From: CAKMZU01 sp965248335
Lineage (GTDB): Bacteria; Pseudomonadota; Gammaproteobacteria; Pseudomonadales; DT-91
Assembly (NCBI GenBank): GCA_965248335.1
Contig: CBDFIY010000003.1
Coordinates: 930,001-994,000, forward strand
DNA length: 64,000 nucleotides
Reading direction: 5' to 3'
The translations under genes were made by a program, and so were the position numbers. Under the pieces are notes generated by a model. The model ran no database searches. It was not told where the DNA came from and saw only the letters and a program-made list of their open reading frames with translations. The stretch's first letter is position 1; each line of letters begins with the position of its first letter. Positions 20,763 to 30,913 of the stretch are shown here, in pieces.

Positions 20763-23700
20763 TTGAATCCATTACCCACACCTTGTTTTGGTTTTTCTAT
20801 GAGTAAATTTAAGTCACTTCCAAAAAAATATGATCAATTAGAGGGTGATGAAAAAAACATTCTTTATGTTTTGTCGGTGATTTATCAACCGGTTGAAATA
20901 ACACCATTCAATAAAGTTTTATCTGATTTGGCGTGGAAAAATAAAAAAAATACCCGATTAAAATTAGAAAAACCACGCAGAGAAGCATTGGTCAAAACAG
21001 GGCTTTTGATATACCACCAAAGTAAACTGATTTGTGCCCCTGAAGTGGTCGAATACATTAGTCAGGCTCAAGGCGATAAGGCTCAGTTTGAGTCGGTGGT
21101 TAACGCTGCGGCGAAGATCATTCCTATGAGGAGAATGAATCACTATTCTAGCCGGGAGCAGATTTTACGGCAGTTTAGGGTATGGGTATATTTGGATAAA
21201 GAAAAAGAACTTTGGGAAACTCTAGGGATTAATGCGCCAATGGAGCCCGCAGCCTTCGATGAATTAGGGCCGTTGAATGATATTGTTCTTCCGTTCAACT
21301 TTTCATGGCTAAGGGAGCGTGGGCTTAGTGTTCAGATACAAGCACTGATGCCCCTCATCAATGATCAGTTAATCATGTTGAGAAGTACGCAGCCTTTAAT
21401 CGATACATTAAAGGCACAGCAAGCGGAAGGTTATTTTACACAGCCAATTTTTCGGCATGCTGTGATTCAATATCAGTTATTAACGGGGGAAACGCCTGAT
21501 TTTTCTTCTCTTGATGGTGACAACGATTACATGACGTATGCATTACGTGGGTGGGATAAATTTCTTCAACATGAAAATGACTCAGCTATTGTGCATTTTA
21601 ATGAGGCACTGGCAGCCAAACGTAAAGCAACACGAAAACGCTCGGCAAGTTTAACGGGCTTGGTCAGTATATTTTATAGTTTGGCATTACTTAAAAGTGG
21701 CTCGGCTGAGCATCTATCTGCACTGCTAAAGCATTGTAATTATATAAAAAATACAGAAGATGAAGCTGAAATTGACTATACCCACGAGCTTATTGCTTTG
21801 TACCGTAAGCTTCAATCTACTCAAAAATCGAAAGGAGCGTTGCTTCAATGGGGTAAAGAAAATGTTGATTTAAGCGATACCTATCTTTCTCTCATTTTTG
21901 TTTCGATCCTTAAATGGCAAGGTGAAAGCGTGCCGGATGAATTTATCAATTATCTCAGTGATATAGCACGTTTGGCACAAGAAAACGGGTTTGAATGGTA
22001 TGCGGATGAAGCAGCTGTATTACTAAAAGTATTAGGGAAAAGTAAAAACAATAAAAAATTCCCAGATTGTGAAAAAATAGCGGCGAAGGCCTCGAAGCAA
22101 GATCATGCACCTATCTTATGCGGCCTTATTAAAACAGTTGCGCCTTGGGAACGCGCTTTATCTGCACTTGAACTCTTAGCGCCTAATAGCACTGAAGCTA
22201 TCACTGCAAGTGCGCCAGCGGAGGCGCGACTGGTTTGGTTGTTGGAGCTTCAGGGGAGTCGGCATTATATCCTTGCGCCGCGTGAGCAAAAGCGGAATAA
22301 AAACGGCGCCTGGAGTAAAGGCCGCGCTGTTGCTTTAAAACGGCTACTGGGTATAGATGGCCAGATAGACTACTTGACGGATGAAGATAGAAAAATTTGT
22401 GCAACCATAAGAACAGAAGTTGGTTATGGCTACTATGGTAAGACAACCTATTATTTGCCTCACCAACAAAGTGTATTGGCAGCCGTTGGACATCCACATG
22501 TCTATTGGCAGAATGATTTGTCTCAGCCCGTCAGTATTCTGCAAGTTGAGCCGGAACTGCATTTACAGAAAAAGAGTAGCGCACTCTTTATTGAGCTAAT
22601 TCCCCAGCCTAGAGAATCGGAGTATAGCGACCAAGGGGAGGTTTGGATTCACAAATACAACCAATACCAAATTCATCTCACGGTGTTTACTGAACAGCAT
22701 CATAAAATTTCGAGTATTTTAGGCGAGGAAGGATTAACCGTTCCACTGGATGCAGAGGAAAAAGTATTGCAGAGTCTTTCTGCTATTGCCCCTTTGCTGA
22801 CTATTCATTCCGATATTGCGGGCATCGATACAGGTGCTGAAACAGTGGATGCGAACCAGCGACTTCAACTGCATCTACAGCCTTTACAGCAAGGCTTAAA
22901 AGTCAGTTGTTATAGCCAACCCTTTGTTGATGGTGGTCCACTTTTTGTGCCGGGAGAAGGGCGCGAAACCGCTTTTGCAGAGATTGAGGGTAAAAAATAT
23001 CAAACGTCCCGCGTATTAAGCGAAGAAAAAGAACAGTTTAGCCAGTTGATCGAACACTGCCCAAGCCTTATGGATAATAGTGATCATATTTCCGACCAAG
23101 GTAATGAGTGGCAGCTAGAGGAGCCCGAACAAGCATTGCCGGTATTGCAAGAATTGCAAGAGGTGCAGACACGTGCTGACAATATGGATTTGCATTGGCC
23201 TAAAGGCAGCCCAATTAAGCTAAGAAATACGAAAAGCGCAGAGCAAATGCAAGTCTCCATCCGCCAGCAGCGTGATTGGTTTGCCATCGATGGTGAATTG
23301 GATATCGGCGAGGGTGATGTGCTTTCACTACAAAATTTAATGGAACTCATGCAGCAATCGCCCGGGCGTTTTGTTCGCCTCAAAGACGGAGATTTTCTCG
23401 CATTAACCGATGATCTGCAAAAACGCCTCAGCTCGATGGCTAAGCTGACGGACCAAGGACGGTTTCATGCACTGGCCAGCCCTGTGGTGGATGATATCAC
23501 CACGGATATGCAGGTGAAGAGCAGCAAACCATGGCAGCAACAGCAAAAGCGTCTGGAAGAAGCTTACCAATTGACACCTGTCGTCCCTTCAACGCTGCAG
23601 GCAGAATTGCGTAGCTATCAGGAAGAAGGCTACAGTTGGCTGTTGCGGCTGGCGCATTGGGGGGCAGGCGCATGTCTTGCTGATGATATGGGGTTAGGTA

Positions 23701-24980
23701 AAACGTTGCAGGCATTGGCGTTAGTGCTATCCAGAACGGCAAATGGGCCGACACTCGTGTTAGCACCGACATCTGTTTGTTTTAACTGGGGAGAAGAAGC
23801 CCTGCGCTTTGCACCCACATTGAATGTTAAACACTTCGGTCGTGGCGATAGGAAAAAAATGCTCGATAACGCAGCGCCTTTTGATCTTATTGTTTGTAGC
23901 TATGGATTATTGCAAACAGAGGGCGAACGGTTGAAGGAAGTCCATTGGCATACTATTGTTGCTGATGAAGCGCAAGCCATTAAAAATCCGCAAACCAAAC
24001 GTTCCAAAGCCGCTATGGCACTCGATGCTGATTTTAAAATGATCGCGACGGGAACCCCCATAGAAAACCATCTTGGTGAATTATGGAATTTATTTAATTT
24101 TATTAATCCGGGCTTGCTAGGATCTTTAGATGTTTTCAATCAGCGCTTTGCGTCGCCGATTGAAAACGACAAAAACCATCAAGTACGTTTACAGCTTAAA
24201 CAGCTGATCCAGCCTTTTATTTTACGTCGCCTCAAATCGGAGGTATTAACTGAATTGCCCGCACGAACAGAAATCACTTTGCATGTTGAGCAAAGTAAAG
24301 AAGAAAAGGCTTTCTATGAAGCGATGCGTCGCAATGCGTTAAAAAACATCACGGAATCAAAGGGTGAAAAGCCTGGCCAACAACGCATAAAAATGTTGGC
24401 GGAAATTATGCGCTTACGCCGCGCTTGCTGCCACCCCAAGCTCGTCATGCCGGATAGCGATATCAGCAGCGCCAAGCTGGCTGTTTTTGCCGAAACGCTC
24501 GACGAATTGCTGGAAAACAAGCATAAGGCGTTAGTCTTTAGTCAATTTGTCGGTCATTTGAAAATTTTAAAAGAGTATCTCGATGAGCAAGGTATTGCTT
24601 ATCAATACTTGGATGGCAGTACTCCTACTAAAAAACGACAAAAAGCGGTTAATGATTTTCAATCTGGAGAGGGGGATGTGTTTTTGATCAGCCTTAAGGC
24701 TGGCGGCTCAGGCCTTAATCTCACGGCTGCTGATTATGTGATTCATATGGATCCTTGGTGGAATCCAGCGGTAGAAGATCAAGCCTCTGATCGTGCGCAT
24801 CGCATGGGGCAAAAGCGGCCTGTTACCATTTATCGGTTGGTAACCAGTGATACTATTGAGGCCAAAATTGTTGATATGCACCGTGAAAAACGCGATTTGG
24901 CCTCAAATTTACTAGAGGGGGCTGAAATGAGTGGAAAAATTTCATTAGATGAAATGGTGAATCTCATTAAGGGTATTTAA
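20763..24980 (+). CDS. SNF2-family DEAD/DEAH helicase
   Basis: The protein has 1405 residues from TTG 20763, or 1393 from ATG 20799; neither start has a good ribosome-binding site, and the ATG (MSKFKSLPKKYDQLEG) looks the better one. The N-terminal 900 residues are helical and of unknown function. The C-terminal motor has motif I DDMGLGKTLQ (about 970), DEAQ (about 1066), the GTPIENHLGELWNLFNF motif, and the helicase C lobe with VFSQF, DGSTPTKKRQ, LKAGGSGLNLTAADYVIHMD and DRAHRMGQ. SNF2 motors translocate on duplex DNA and remodel protein-DNA complexes. A 2OG-Fe(II) oxygenase gene follows after 30 bp, so the two are probably co-transcribed. Confidence 0.9.
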   Translation: MNPLPTPCFGFSMSKFKSLPKKYDQLEGDEKNILYVLSVIYQPVEITPFNKVLSDLAWKNKKNTRLKLEKPRREALVKTGLLIYHQSKLICAPEVVEYISQAQGDKAQFESVVNAAAKIIPMRRMNHYSSREQILRQFRVWVYLDKEKELWETLGINAPMEPAAFDELGPLNDIVLPFNFSWLRERGLSVQIQALMPLINDQLIMLRSTQPLIDTLKAQQAEGYFTQPIFRHAVIQYQLLTGETPDFSSLDGDNDYMTYALRGWDKFLQHENDSAIVHFNEALAAKRKATRKRSASLTGLVSIFYSLALLKSGSAEHLSALLKHCNYIKNTEDEAEIDYTHELIALYRKLQSTQKSKGALLQWGKENVDLSDTYLSLIFVSILKWQGESVPDEFINYLSDIARLAQENGFEWYADEAAVLLKVLGKSKNNKKFPDCEKIAAKASKQDHAPILCGLIKTVAPWERALSALELLAPNSTEAITASAPAEARLVWLLELQGSRHYILAPREQKRNKNGAWSKGRAVALKRLLGIDGQIDYLTDEDRKICATIRTEVGYGYYGKTTYYLPHQQSVLAAVGHPHVYWQNDLSQPVSILQVEPELHLQKKSSALFIELIPQPRESEYSDQGEVWIHKYNQYQIHLTVFTEQHHKISSILGEEGLTVPLDAEEKVLQSLSAIAPLLTIHSDIAGIDTGAETVDANQRLQLHLQPLQQGLKVSCYSQPFVDGGPLFVPGEGRETAFAEIEGKKYQTSRVLSEEKEQFSQLIEHCPSLMDNSDHISDQGNEWQLEEPEQALPVLQELQEVQTRADNMDLHWPKGSPIKLRNTKSAEQMQVSIRQQRDWFAIDGELDIGEGDVLSLQNLMELMQQSPGRFVRLKDGDFLALTDDLQKRLSSMAKLTDQGRFHALASPVVDDITTDMQVKSSKPWQQQQKRLEEAYQLTPVVPSTLQAELRSYQEEGYSWLLRLAHWGAGACLADDMGLGKTLQALALVLSRTANGPTLVLAPTSVCFNWGEEALRFAPTLNVKHFGRGDRKKMLDNAAPFDLIVCSYGLLQTEGERLKEVHWHTIVADEAQAIKNPQTKRSKAAMALDADFKMIATGTPIENHLGELWNLFNFINPGLLGSLDVFNQRFASPIENDKNHQVRLQLKQLIQPFILRRLKSEVLTELPARTEITLHVEQSKEEKAFYEAMRRNALKNITESKGEKPGQQRIKMLAEIMRLRRACCHPKLVMPDSDISSAKLAVFAETLDELLENKHKALVFSQFVGHLKILKEYLDEQGIAYQYLDGSTPTKKRQKAVNDFQSGEGDVFLISLKAGGSGLNLTAADYVIHMDPWWNPAVEDQASDRAHRMGQKRPVTIYRLVTSDTIEAKIVDMHREKRDLASNLLEGAEMSGKISLDEMVNLIKGI

Positions 24981-25010
24981 TTTAAGATTTTTTTGAAAGG
25001 CTGATAATCA

Positions 25011-27374
25011 ATGAGTAGTACAGATTATTTTTCTGACATTCTCGGAAACATTAAGCCGCAAGGTGAATTTTGTACGCGTTTAAATATTCCGTTGGGAGAC
25101 TTGCATATCGGCACTAAAGGCGGGGACACACTTAAGTTCCCACTTACTGCTAAGCAGGTGAAGGCCTTGATAAAACAAGCTAAGCCCGCTCAGTTCGGCT
25201 GGAAAGAGAAAACCCTACAAGATACCAAGGTGCGAGACACGTGGGAAATCTCCAAATCTAAAATCAACATCGATAAACGTCAATGGAATAAAAGTTTTAA
25301 CCCTTTGCTAGACAGTATAAAGGTTAATCTGGGCTTGGCTGAAAATGCAAAGCTTTCAGCGCAACTGCACAACCTGTTGATTTACGAGTCCGGACAATTT
25401 TTTCAGCCGCATCAGGATTCTGAAAAAGCGGAGGGTATGGTGGCGACGCTGGTCATTATTTTACCCAGTGCGCATAAAGGTGGCGCATTATACATTGATC
25501 ATGCGGGCGAAAAAAAATCGATACAAACTAGCCGAGCGGCCTTGGATAAGCTGACGTGTGTGGCTTTTTATGCCGACTGCCATCACGAGGTGAAGCCGCT
25601 TACTGAAGGTTATCGCGTGGCTTTAACCTACAATCTGGTACTAAAAAACGCAGAAGATGCTTATTTATCGGTTAATGCCGACGCTGAAGTTAATACATTA
25701 GTTTCTGCGCTTGATCAATATTTTACAGATTGTGATGCAGAGGCTATTGAGCGCAAACAGAAATATCCGAACAGTGGATTAACCCCCAAGCCACCTAAAT
25801 GGGTGTATTTGCTAGATCACCAATATACACAAAAAAGTCTGAACCGCTCGCATTTAAAAAATGGTGATCGTATTCGTGTATCTTCAATTGAGCAGGCAGC
25901 AGCTACGTTAAACCTTGATATGTTTATGGCGTTAGCCGAAGTGCAGGAGATGTGGCAAGCAGAAAGTGACTATGAAGAATATGGATATCGGTCAAGGCGT
26001 GGTAGGCGTTATTTTTGTGATGATGAAGAAACCGAAGGCAGTGATAAAGAAGAGTACAGGCTGATTGACCTTATTGATTGCGGTTTTGAATTAACGCATT
26101 GGGTAGATCAAACGGGAAAACCGTATACCGGTGATAAGTTATCGATAAGTAATCATGAGGTGTGCTGGACCAAAGCTAACGACACTTTTGATCCTTTTTA
26201 CGCTGAGTATGAAGGGTACATGGGGAACTACGGTAATACATTGGATCGTTGGTATCACCGCGCAGCCGTGATCCTTTACCGTAAAAATGACCGCTACGCC
26301 ATGATGTGCGATACCAACCCTGATTTGTTAGTGAAAGAACTCATTGCGCTGGCAAAAAAAACAGCGACACGAGAAGAAGCACAGAATCGAGTAACGAGCA
26401 TCCTTCCTTATTGGCATTTAGCGCAGAGGAGTGTTTATGCCGACCTAGATAATAAATGGATTAAGTCAGTGTTTACGCTGGCGAGCCTTATGGAGTCACC
26501 CTCCCTGGCAAAATCACTGGTTGAGCCACTAGGGTTGGCCTCTTTGAATACAAAAACAGCCCAAGTATTTGTAGATTGCCAATTGGCTCGTGATGTTTCT
26601 TGGTGTATTGATGTTTTGCAAGCGTGGATAGACAAGGATGGAGGTCGCTATAATACGAAACAGATTAATGATTTCGAACCTCTGATCAAACAGCTTCATC
26701 AAAAATTAGCGGTGCCGGTACCTATTTTGGATTGGTTGTTCGATTATCAATACAGGGCACTTAAACATACCCACGCTAGGCGAGTAGAGCAGGATACGCC
26801 TGTGCAGCTGAAGAAAGACCAGCCTCGACGCGTTGAGGATTTCCGTGAATTATTGGCAGCTTGTGTCATCAATGATAAACAGATATTGCACCAAAAGGTG
26901 GTTAAGTATCTCAAGAGTAATGCTTTGCTTTATGTGCCTTTAGCGTTGGCTGATATACTATATCCGCTTGATAAGCATGAATTACACGATGTAACTTGGG
27001 GTTATCAGGTGCTTTTCAACTACATATATGATGAGCTAACCCATGAACTTCAAACCCCTTTGCGGAAAAAGAGTGATTGGTCAATTACGGATAACGTCAG
27101 TTGTCAGTGTGCCGATTGTCAGGTGCTGTCTGAGTATTTGAAATCATCTGAGATGAAAGAAAAAGTATGGCCGTTAGCATCCGCTCGCAGGCAGCATATT
27201 CATCGTATGATTGATGGTATGGGGGTTCCGGTAACGCATGTTACGCAGAAGCAAGGAAGCCCTTACAAATTAGTGCTTAAAAAAACAGACGGACTTTATA
27301 ATCAGGCTGTAAAGCAAAGGCTGGCGGTAGAAGCTTGTGCTGAGAAGTTTAAGCAGAGGCGGGTAGCATCTTAA
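25011..27374 (+). CDS. 2OG-Fe(II) oxygenase-domain protein, 787 aa
   Basis: Residues about 90-215 form a prolyl-4-hydroxylase-like double-stranded beta helix. The iron ligands are visible as HQD in FFQPHQDSEKAEG (about 132-135) and the distal His in YADCHHEVKPLTEG; an Arg follows (YRVALTYNL) to bind 2-oxoglutarate. The remaining about 570 residues have no domain I can name; they include an acidic segment near 340 and a CQCADCQ motif near 700 that may bind metal. It is probably co-expressed with the SNF2 gene. The substrate is unknown: candidates are protein side chains or nucleic acid bases. The start ATG at 25011 lies 30 bp past the helicase stop. Confidence 0.75.
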   Translation: MSSTDYFSDILGNIKPQGEFCTRLNIPLGDLHIGTKGGDTLKFPLTAKQVKALIKQAKPAQFGWKEKTLQDTKVRDTWEISKSKINIDKRQWNKSFNPLLDSIKVNLGLAENAKLSAQLHNLLIYESGQFFQPHQDSEKAEGMVATLVIILPSAHKGGALYIDHAGEKKSIQTSRAALDKLTCVAFYADCHHEVKPLTEGYRVALTYNLVLKNAEDAYLSVNADAEVNTLVSALDQYFTDCDAEAIERKQKYPNSGLTPKPPKWVYLLDHQYTQKSLNRSHLKNGDRIRVSSIEQAAATLNLDMFMALAEVQEMWQAESDYEEYGYRSRRGRRYFCDDEETEGSDKEEYRLIDLIDCGFELTHWVDQTGKPYTGDKLSISNHEVCWTKANDTFDPFYAEYEGYMGNYGNTLDRWYHRAAVILYRKNDRYAMMCDTNPDLLVKELIALAKKTATREEAQNRVTSILPYWHLAQRSVYADLDNKWIKSVFTLASLMESPSLAKSLVEPLGLASLNTKTAQVFVDCQLARDVSWCIDVLQAWIDKDGGRYNTKQINDFEPLIKQLHQKLAVPVPILDWLFDYQYRALKHTHARRVEQDTPVQLKKDQPRRVEDFRELLAACVINDKQILHQKVVKYLKSNALLYVPLALADILYPLDKHELHDVTWGYQVLFNYIYDELTHELQTPLRKKSDWSITDNVSCQCADCQVLSEYLKSSEMKEKVWPLASARRQHIHRMIDGMGVPVTHVTQKQGSPYKLVLKKTDGLYNQAVKQRLAVEACAEKFKQRRVAS

Positions 27375-27534
27375 CGATAATAGTAAATTTTGATTGAGTA
27401 ATGTTGATGATGCGTTGGGTGTGGAGCGAAGCATCTATAATTTTTTGTGGAATATTTATGAAGCTTATAAAAAAAACGGGTGGTTTTATGTCATTAAGTA
27501 TCATGAATAATTCAAATGTGTTGTTGATGTTTTT

Positions 27535-30066
27535 ATGAACTCTTCGGCAAGTGACGATGTTAGCCAGCTCGCCTGCATTGTTAATCGAGTAACTTTCCAT
27601 AACCCTGAAAACGGCTGGTCTGTGCTTCGTGTTCAGCCTTTGACAAGGCAAGCCGAGCAAGAAACCGTCATAGTTCACCAAACCAAAGTTTTTGCTGGTG
27701 CTACCATGGAGTTTACTGGTCAATGGATTATGAATGCGAAATTTGGTCGACAGTTTAGAGCCATAAAAGCCGTTGAGAAAAAACCCGCAACGACGGCTTC
27801 TATTGAGAAATATATAGGTTCAGGCCTGATTAAGGGCGTAGGCCCCAAAACAGCAAAAATGATTGTTCGTTATTTCAAAGAAAATACGCTGAATGTTTTT
27901 GATCATGAAATCGAAAAATTAATGGCTGTTCCAGGTATTGCGGAAAAAAAGCTTGCTCAAATTAAGCAAGCCTGGAAGGAGAATACAGCAATCCGAGATG
28001 TGATGATTTTTCTTCAGGATCATGGCATCAGCACATTATTTGCCGTTAAAATATTCAAGCTTTATGGTGATAAAGCAATAGGTCGGGTTAAGGAAAACCC
28101 CTATCAGCTTTCCAGAGATTTTTATGGCATTGGTTTTTTTTCAGCTGATAAAGTTGCGCTAAGTTTAGGTTTTGAAGAAGATAGCCAGGTAAGGCTAACA
28201 GCAGCGATTCAGCACGTGTTGGCGGCAAGTAGAGAGGGGGGGCATTGTTATCTGACCTACCAGCAAGTTTATGAGCAAGTAGTCAGTTTGTTGGCGTTGG
28301 AAGTCAATGATCGTCTCTTTCCAATACTAGAGGCGATGGAGCAGGAGCATCTATTAAAACTTCGCCTTTTGCCTGAAGATGATAAACAGGTTACCTGTTA
28401 TTATTCGAAGTCACTTTATTATGACGAAGATTATGTTGCTAAATATTTAAACGCCATGAAAGGTGAGTTAAATATAGATCGTGAACGTGTCCTGACGTGG
28501 GTTAATAATTATTGTCAAAAACATACCCTTAAACTGAGTGAAGAACAGATTCAAGCTGTAGCGGGTGTGGTATCACATCCATTCGCTGTTTTAACTGGTG
28601 GCCCAGGTTGTGGTAAAACCACTACAACGCTTGTGATTGTTAAGTTATTAGAGGCAATGAAAAAGCGTGTTTTGCTTGCGGCACCCACGGGGCGAGCGAC
28701 TCAACGTATGTCTGAAGTGATTGGTCGAGAGGCAAAAACAATACACCGCTTGCTCGAATGGAAGCATGATGGCTTTCAGAAAAACCAAGATAACCCTCTG
28801 CAGGCTGATTTTATTATCGTCGATGAATGTTCCATGCTCGACGTTAATTTATCTGCTGCACTTTTTCGCGCCACACCAAAAAAGTGTCAGGTGTTGTGGA
28901 TAGGCGATGCAGACCAATTGCCCTCGGTAGGTGCAGGCAGTTTGTTAAAAGATATTATTTCTTCGGGTATGTTGCCTTGCTTTCGATTGACGCAAATTTT
29001 CCGGCAAGCTAAAACCTCAAGCATCATCCAATTTGCACACAAAATTAATGCGGGAGAGGTACCGAAGATACCCTCCCCTTTTTATCAGCCTGACCTATGG
29101 AAACAAGGCGTTGATTGTCTTTTTTTGGATAGCGATCAAGCCACTAAGAAACAGCTTGGGTTTATCGCAAAGGTTAAACGCTATTTTTCTTTGCAGGTGG
29201 AGCGAAGTAAACCTTTAACGGTGGATGGGGGTGCGGAGCAACCTGAAGAGAGTATTGAAATACCTAATGAGCTCTTAGAGGATGATGCTTATCAATTTCG
29301 AACTCAAGAGGCGATTCGGTCCGCTTATGAGGACGATCTTGTTATTCCTGATGCCTTTCGACATGTTAATCTTGATGATATTAATCGATCAGAAAAAGAT
29401 ATAGATGCCTTTAGATCAGTGTTAAAAAAAATCCATCCATGGTCTTCTTTGCACTACAAATTGTCTGCGTTGGATGTTGTTAAAAAACTTTATTGCGAAT
29501 GGATACCCAAATATTACGGAGATAATACTGAGATACAAATATTGACACCGATGACGCGTGGCACCTTAGGTGCAACAAACCTGAATCAGGAGATTCAGGC
29601 AGTAGTTAATCCAAAAATGAGCAATAAAGTAGAAGTTATTGTAGGCGGTCGATTATTTAGGGTGGGTGACCGAGTTATTCACCGGCGAAATAATTATGAC
29701 CTGAATGTCTATAACGGAGATATAGGTCGGATTACAGAAATCGATAATCAAGAGATGAGCTGTGTGGTCGTTTTTATGCCGGGAAATAGGGAAGTTCACT
29801 ATCAGAAAGAAGCTATGCTGGAATTAGACTTAGCCTATGCTATCACTATTCATAAATCACAAGGCAGTGAGTTTGATGCGGTTATTATGCCTATTTTAAG
29901 CCAGCATTTTAAAATGCTTTATAGGAATCTGATTTATACTGGGCTTACACGTGCTAAGAAGTTGTGTGTGATGACAGGAACACGTCGGGCTTTGGCAATG
30001 GCCGTACACCAGAGAGATCAACAAAAAAGACAAACAGGACTACAATATTTGCTTAAAAATGGATAA
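27535..30066 (+). CDS. recD2: RecD2-type ATP-dependent DNA helicase with enlarged insert
   Basis: The 843-residue SF1B helicase begins with the RecD2 OB-like domain (VTFHNPENGWSVLRV), then tandem HhH motifs (IGSGLIKGVGPKTAKMIV, LMAVPGIAEKKL). The motor has Walker A GGPGCGKTTT (about 355-365), Walker B DECSMLD, GDADQLPSVG, the SH3-like region (RLFRVGDRVIHRRNNYDLNV) and motif V/VI TIHKSQGSEFD and YTGLTRAKK. RecD2 unwinds DNA 5' to 3' in repair outside RecBCD. It is about 110-130 residues longer than typical RecD2; the extra lies between motif III and the C-terminal 2A domain (about 510-660). An intergenic gap of 160 bp separates it from the oxygenase gene. Confidence 0.88.
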   Translation: MNSSASDDVSQLACIVNRVTFHNPENGWSVLRVQPLTRQAEQETVIVHQTKVFAGATMEFTGQWIMNAKFGRQFRAIKAVEKKPATTASIEKYIGSGLIKGVGPKTAKMIVRYFKENTLNVFDHEIEKLMAVPGIAEKKLAQIKQAWKENTAIRDVMIFLQDHGISTLFAVKIFKLYGDKAIGRVKENPYQLSRDFYGIGFFSADKVALSLGFEEDSQVRLTAAIQHVLAASREGGHCYLTYQQVYEQVVSLLALEVNDRLFPILEAMEQEHLLKLRLLPEDDKQVTCYYSKSLYYDEDYVAKYLNAMKGELNIDRERVLTWVNNYCQKHTLKLSEEQIQAVAGVVSHPFAVLTGGPGCGKTTTTLVIVKLLEAMKKRVLLAAPTGRATQRMSEVIGREAKTIHRLLEWKHDGFQKNQDNPLQADFIIVDECSMLDVNLSAALFRATPKKCQVLWIGDADQLPSVGAGSLLKDIISSGMLPCFRLTQIFRQAKTSSIIQFAHKINAGEVPKIPSPFYQPDLWKQGVDCLFLDSDQATKKQLGFIAKVKRYFSLQVERSKPLTVDGGAEQPEESIEIPNELLEDDAYQFRTQEAIRSAYEDDLVIPDAFRHVNLDDINRSEKDIDAFRSVLKKIHPWSSLHYKLSALDVVKKLYCEWIPKYYGDNTEIQILTPMTRGTLGATNLNQEIQAVVNPKMSNKVEVIVGGRLFRVGDRVIHRRNNYDLNVYNGDIGRITEIDNQEMSCVVVFMPGNREVHYQKEAMLELDLAYAITIHKSQGSEFDAVIMPILSQHFKMLYRNLIYTGLTRAKKLCVMTGTRRALAMAVHQRDQQKRQTGLQYLLKNG

Positions 30067-30143
30067 CGTCATCATTCATTAGTTTTTATCTTTTGGTTGA
30101 GCTTGAACAAAAACACCGTTTACGCTGATTCCTCCATAATCTT

Positions 30144-30339
30144 GGCGGGTTCACTGCTAAATCAAACAAACTGACATGTGGCGGCAAAGTATTATCTAAA
30201 ATCGCTTCTACAATATCAGGTGCCAGCAGCGTTAGATTAATCATGCGGCTGATGTAACTGTTGTCTAACTCTTCGCGTTCAGCAATCTCTCGTATGGATT
30301 TGCACTCGCCTGATTCGAGTAGTTGATTCCAGCGATGGC
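30144..30339 (-). pseudogene. Fragment duplicating the 3' part of the recombinase-linked HTH gene
   Basis: This 196-bp stretch is a divergent direct copy of 32227-32422. It translates to the same ECKSIREIAEREELDNSYIS helix-turn-helix and DIVEAILDNTLPPHVSLFDL residues as the HTH gene, but has no start or stop of its own. The two copies flank hipBA in the same orientation. Confidence 0.8.
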
Positions 30340-30348
30340 GCTTACCCC

Positions 30349-30373
30349 ATAGTTAAACCTTCGGTTTAACTAT
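30349..30373. terminator. Perfect 11-bp hairpin upstream of hipBA
   Basis: ATAGTTAAACC pairs with GGTTTAACTAT around a TTC loop. It has no T-run on either side, so it could be a bidirectional terminator stem or a binding site. It lies between the HTH gene fragment and the hipBA promoter region. Confidence 0.5.
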
Positions 30374-30380
30374 ATGCCAT

Positions 30381-30491
30381 AAAGCAAGCTACAAAAGCGG
30401 CATATATGTTGCTTTCAGGAGTTTCTTGGTTAATCTGCATGTAAAGCAATTCATTAGTTGCTTTTTACGAAAAATGAAACTAATATGTTTC
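30381..30491 (+). promoter_or_regulatory. Operator region of hipBA
   Basis: AAAGCAA-N8-TTGCTTT (30443-30464) has the same half-site/8-bp spacer layout as Escherichia coli HipB operators (TATCC-N8-GGATA). Matching half-sites AAAGCAA (30381) and TTGCTTT (30409) lie upstream, and GAAAC-N6-GTTTC (30476-30491) downstream. They sit just before hipB, as expected for autorepression. Confidence 0.65.
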
Positions 30492-30529
30492 TTTATGAGT
30501 GAAAGCAACTTAAATGTTGACAGGATGAT

Positions 30530-30913
30530 ATGGGTACTCTGCTTCAGCAGCTTAAAAAAAGGCGATTAGATTTAGGTCTCAAGCAAAACGACATGATGCT
30601 GCGTGTCGGCGTTTCTCGCCAGCAATATCAGCGCTTGGAGTCTAAAGGGAATCCACGCTTGGACACGCTCGAATTGATAGCGAAAGGTTTAAATAGCGAG
30701 ATAATGCTTATACCCAAAGAGAAGCTTGGTACAGTACTCGCCGCTTTAGAAGGGAGCATTATTGAAGAGAGGGAAGCAGAATCCGAAGGCCCTGGTTCTG
30801 AAAATAGAAGCTCTGGCCAACGAGTTCAGCCTAAGTCAGCGAGTAAGAAAAGCTTGTCTGATGACCCGTGGCAGCATCTTTGGGATGAAAATGGGCTTGG
30901 AGACGATTCGTGA
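30530..30913 (+). CDS. hipB: HipB-like XRE antitoxin
   Basis: The 127-residue protein has an XRE helix-turn-helix (residues about 3-55: RRLDLGLKQNDMMLRVGVSRQQYQRLE). It also has an Arg/Lys/Ser-rich tail ending DDPWQHLWDENGLGDD, where HipB proteins carry a flexible C-terminus. The start ATG has an AGGATG ribosome-binding site. Its stop overlaps the GTG of hipA (GTGA), which shows tight coupling. It should bind and neutralise HipA and repress the operon through the AAAGCAA-N8-TTGCTTT site upstream. Confidence 0.88.
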   Translation: MGTLLQQLKKRRLDLGLKQNDMMLRVGVSRQQYQRLESKGNPRLDTLELIAKGLNSEIMLIPKEKLGTVLAALEGSIIEEREAESEGPGSENRSSGQRVQPKSASKKSLSDDPWQHLWDENGLGDDS

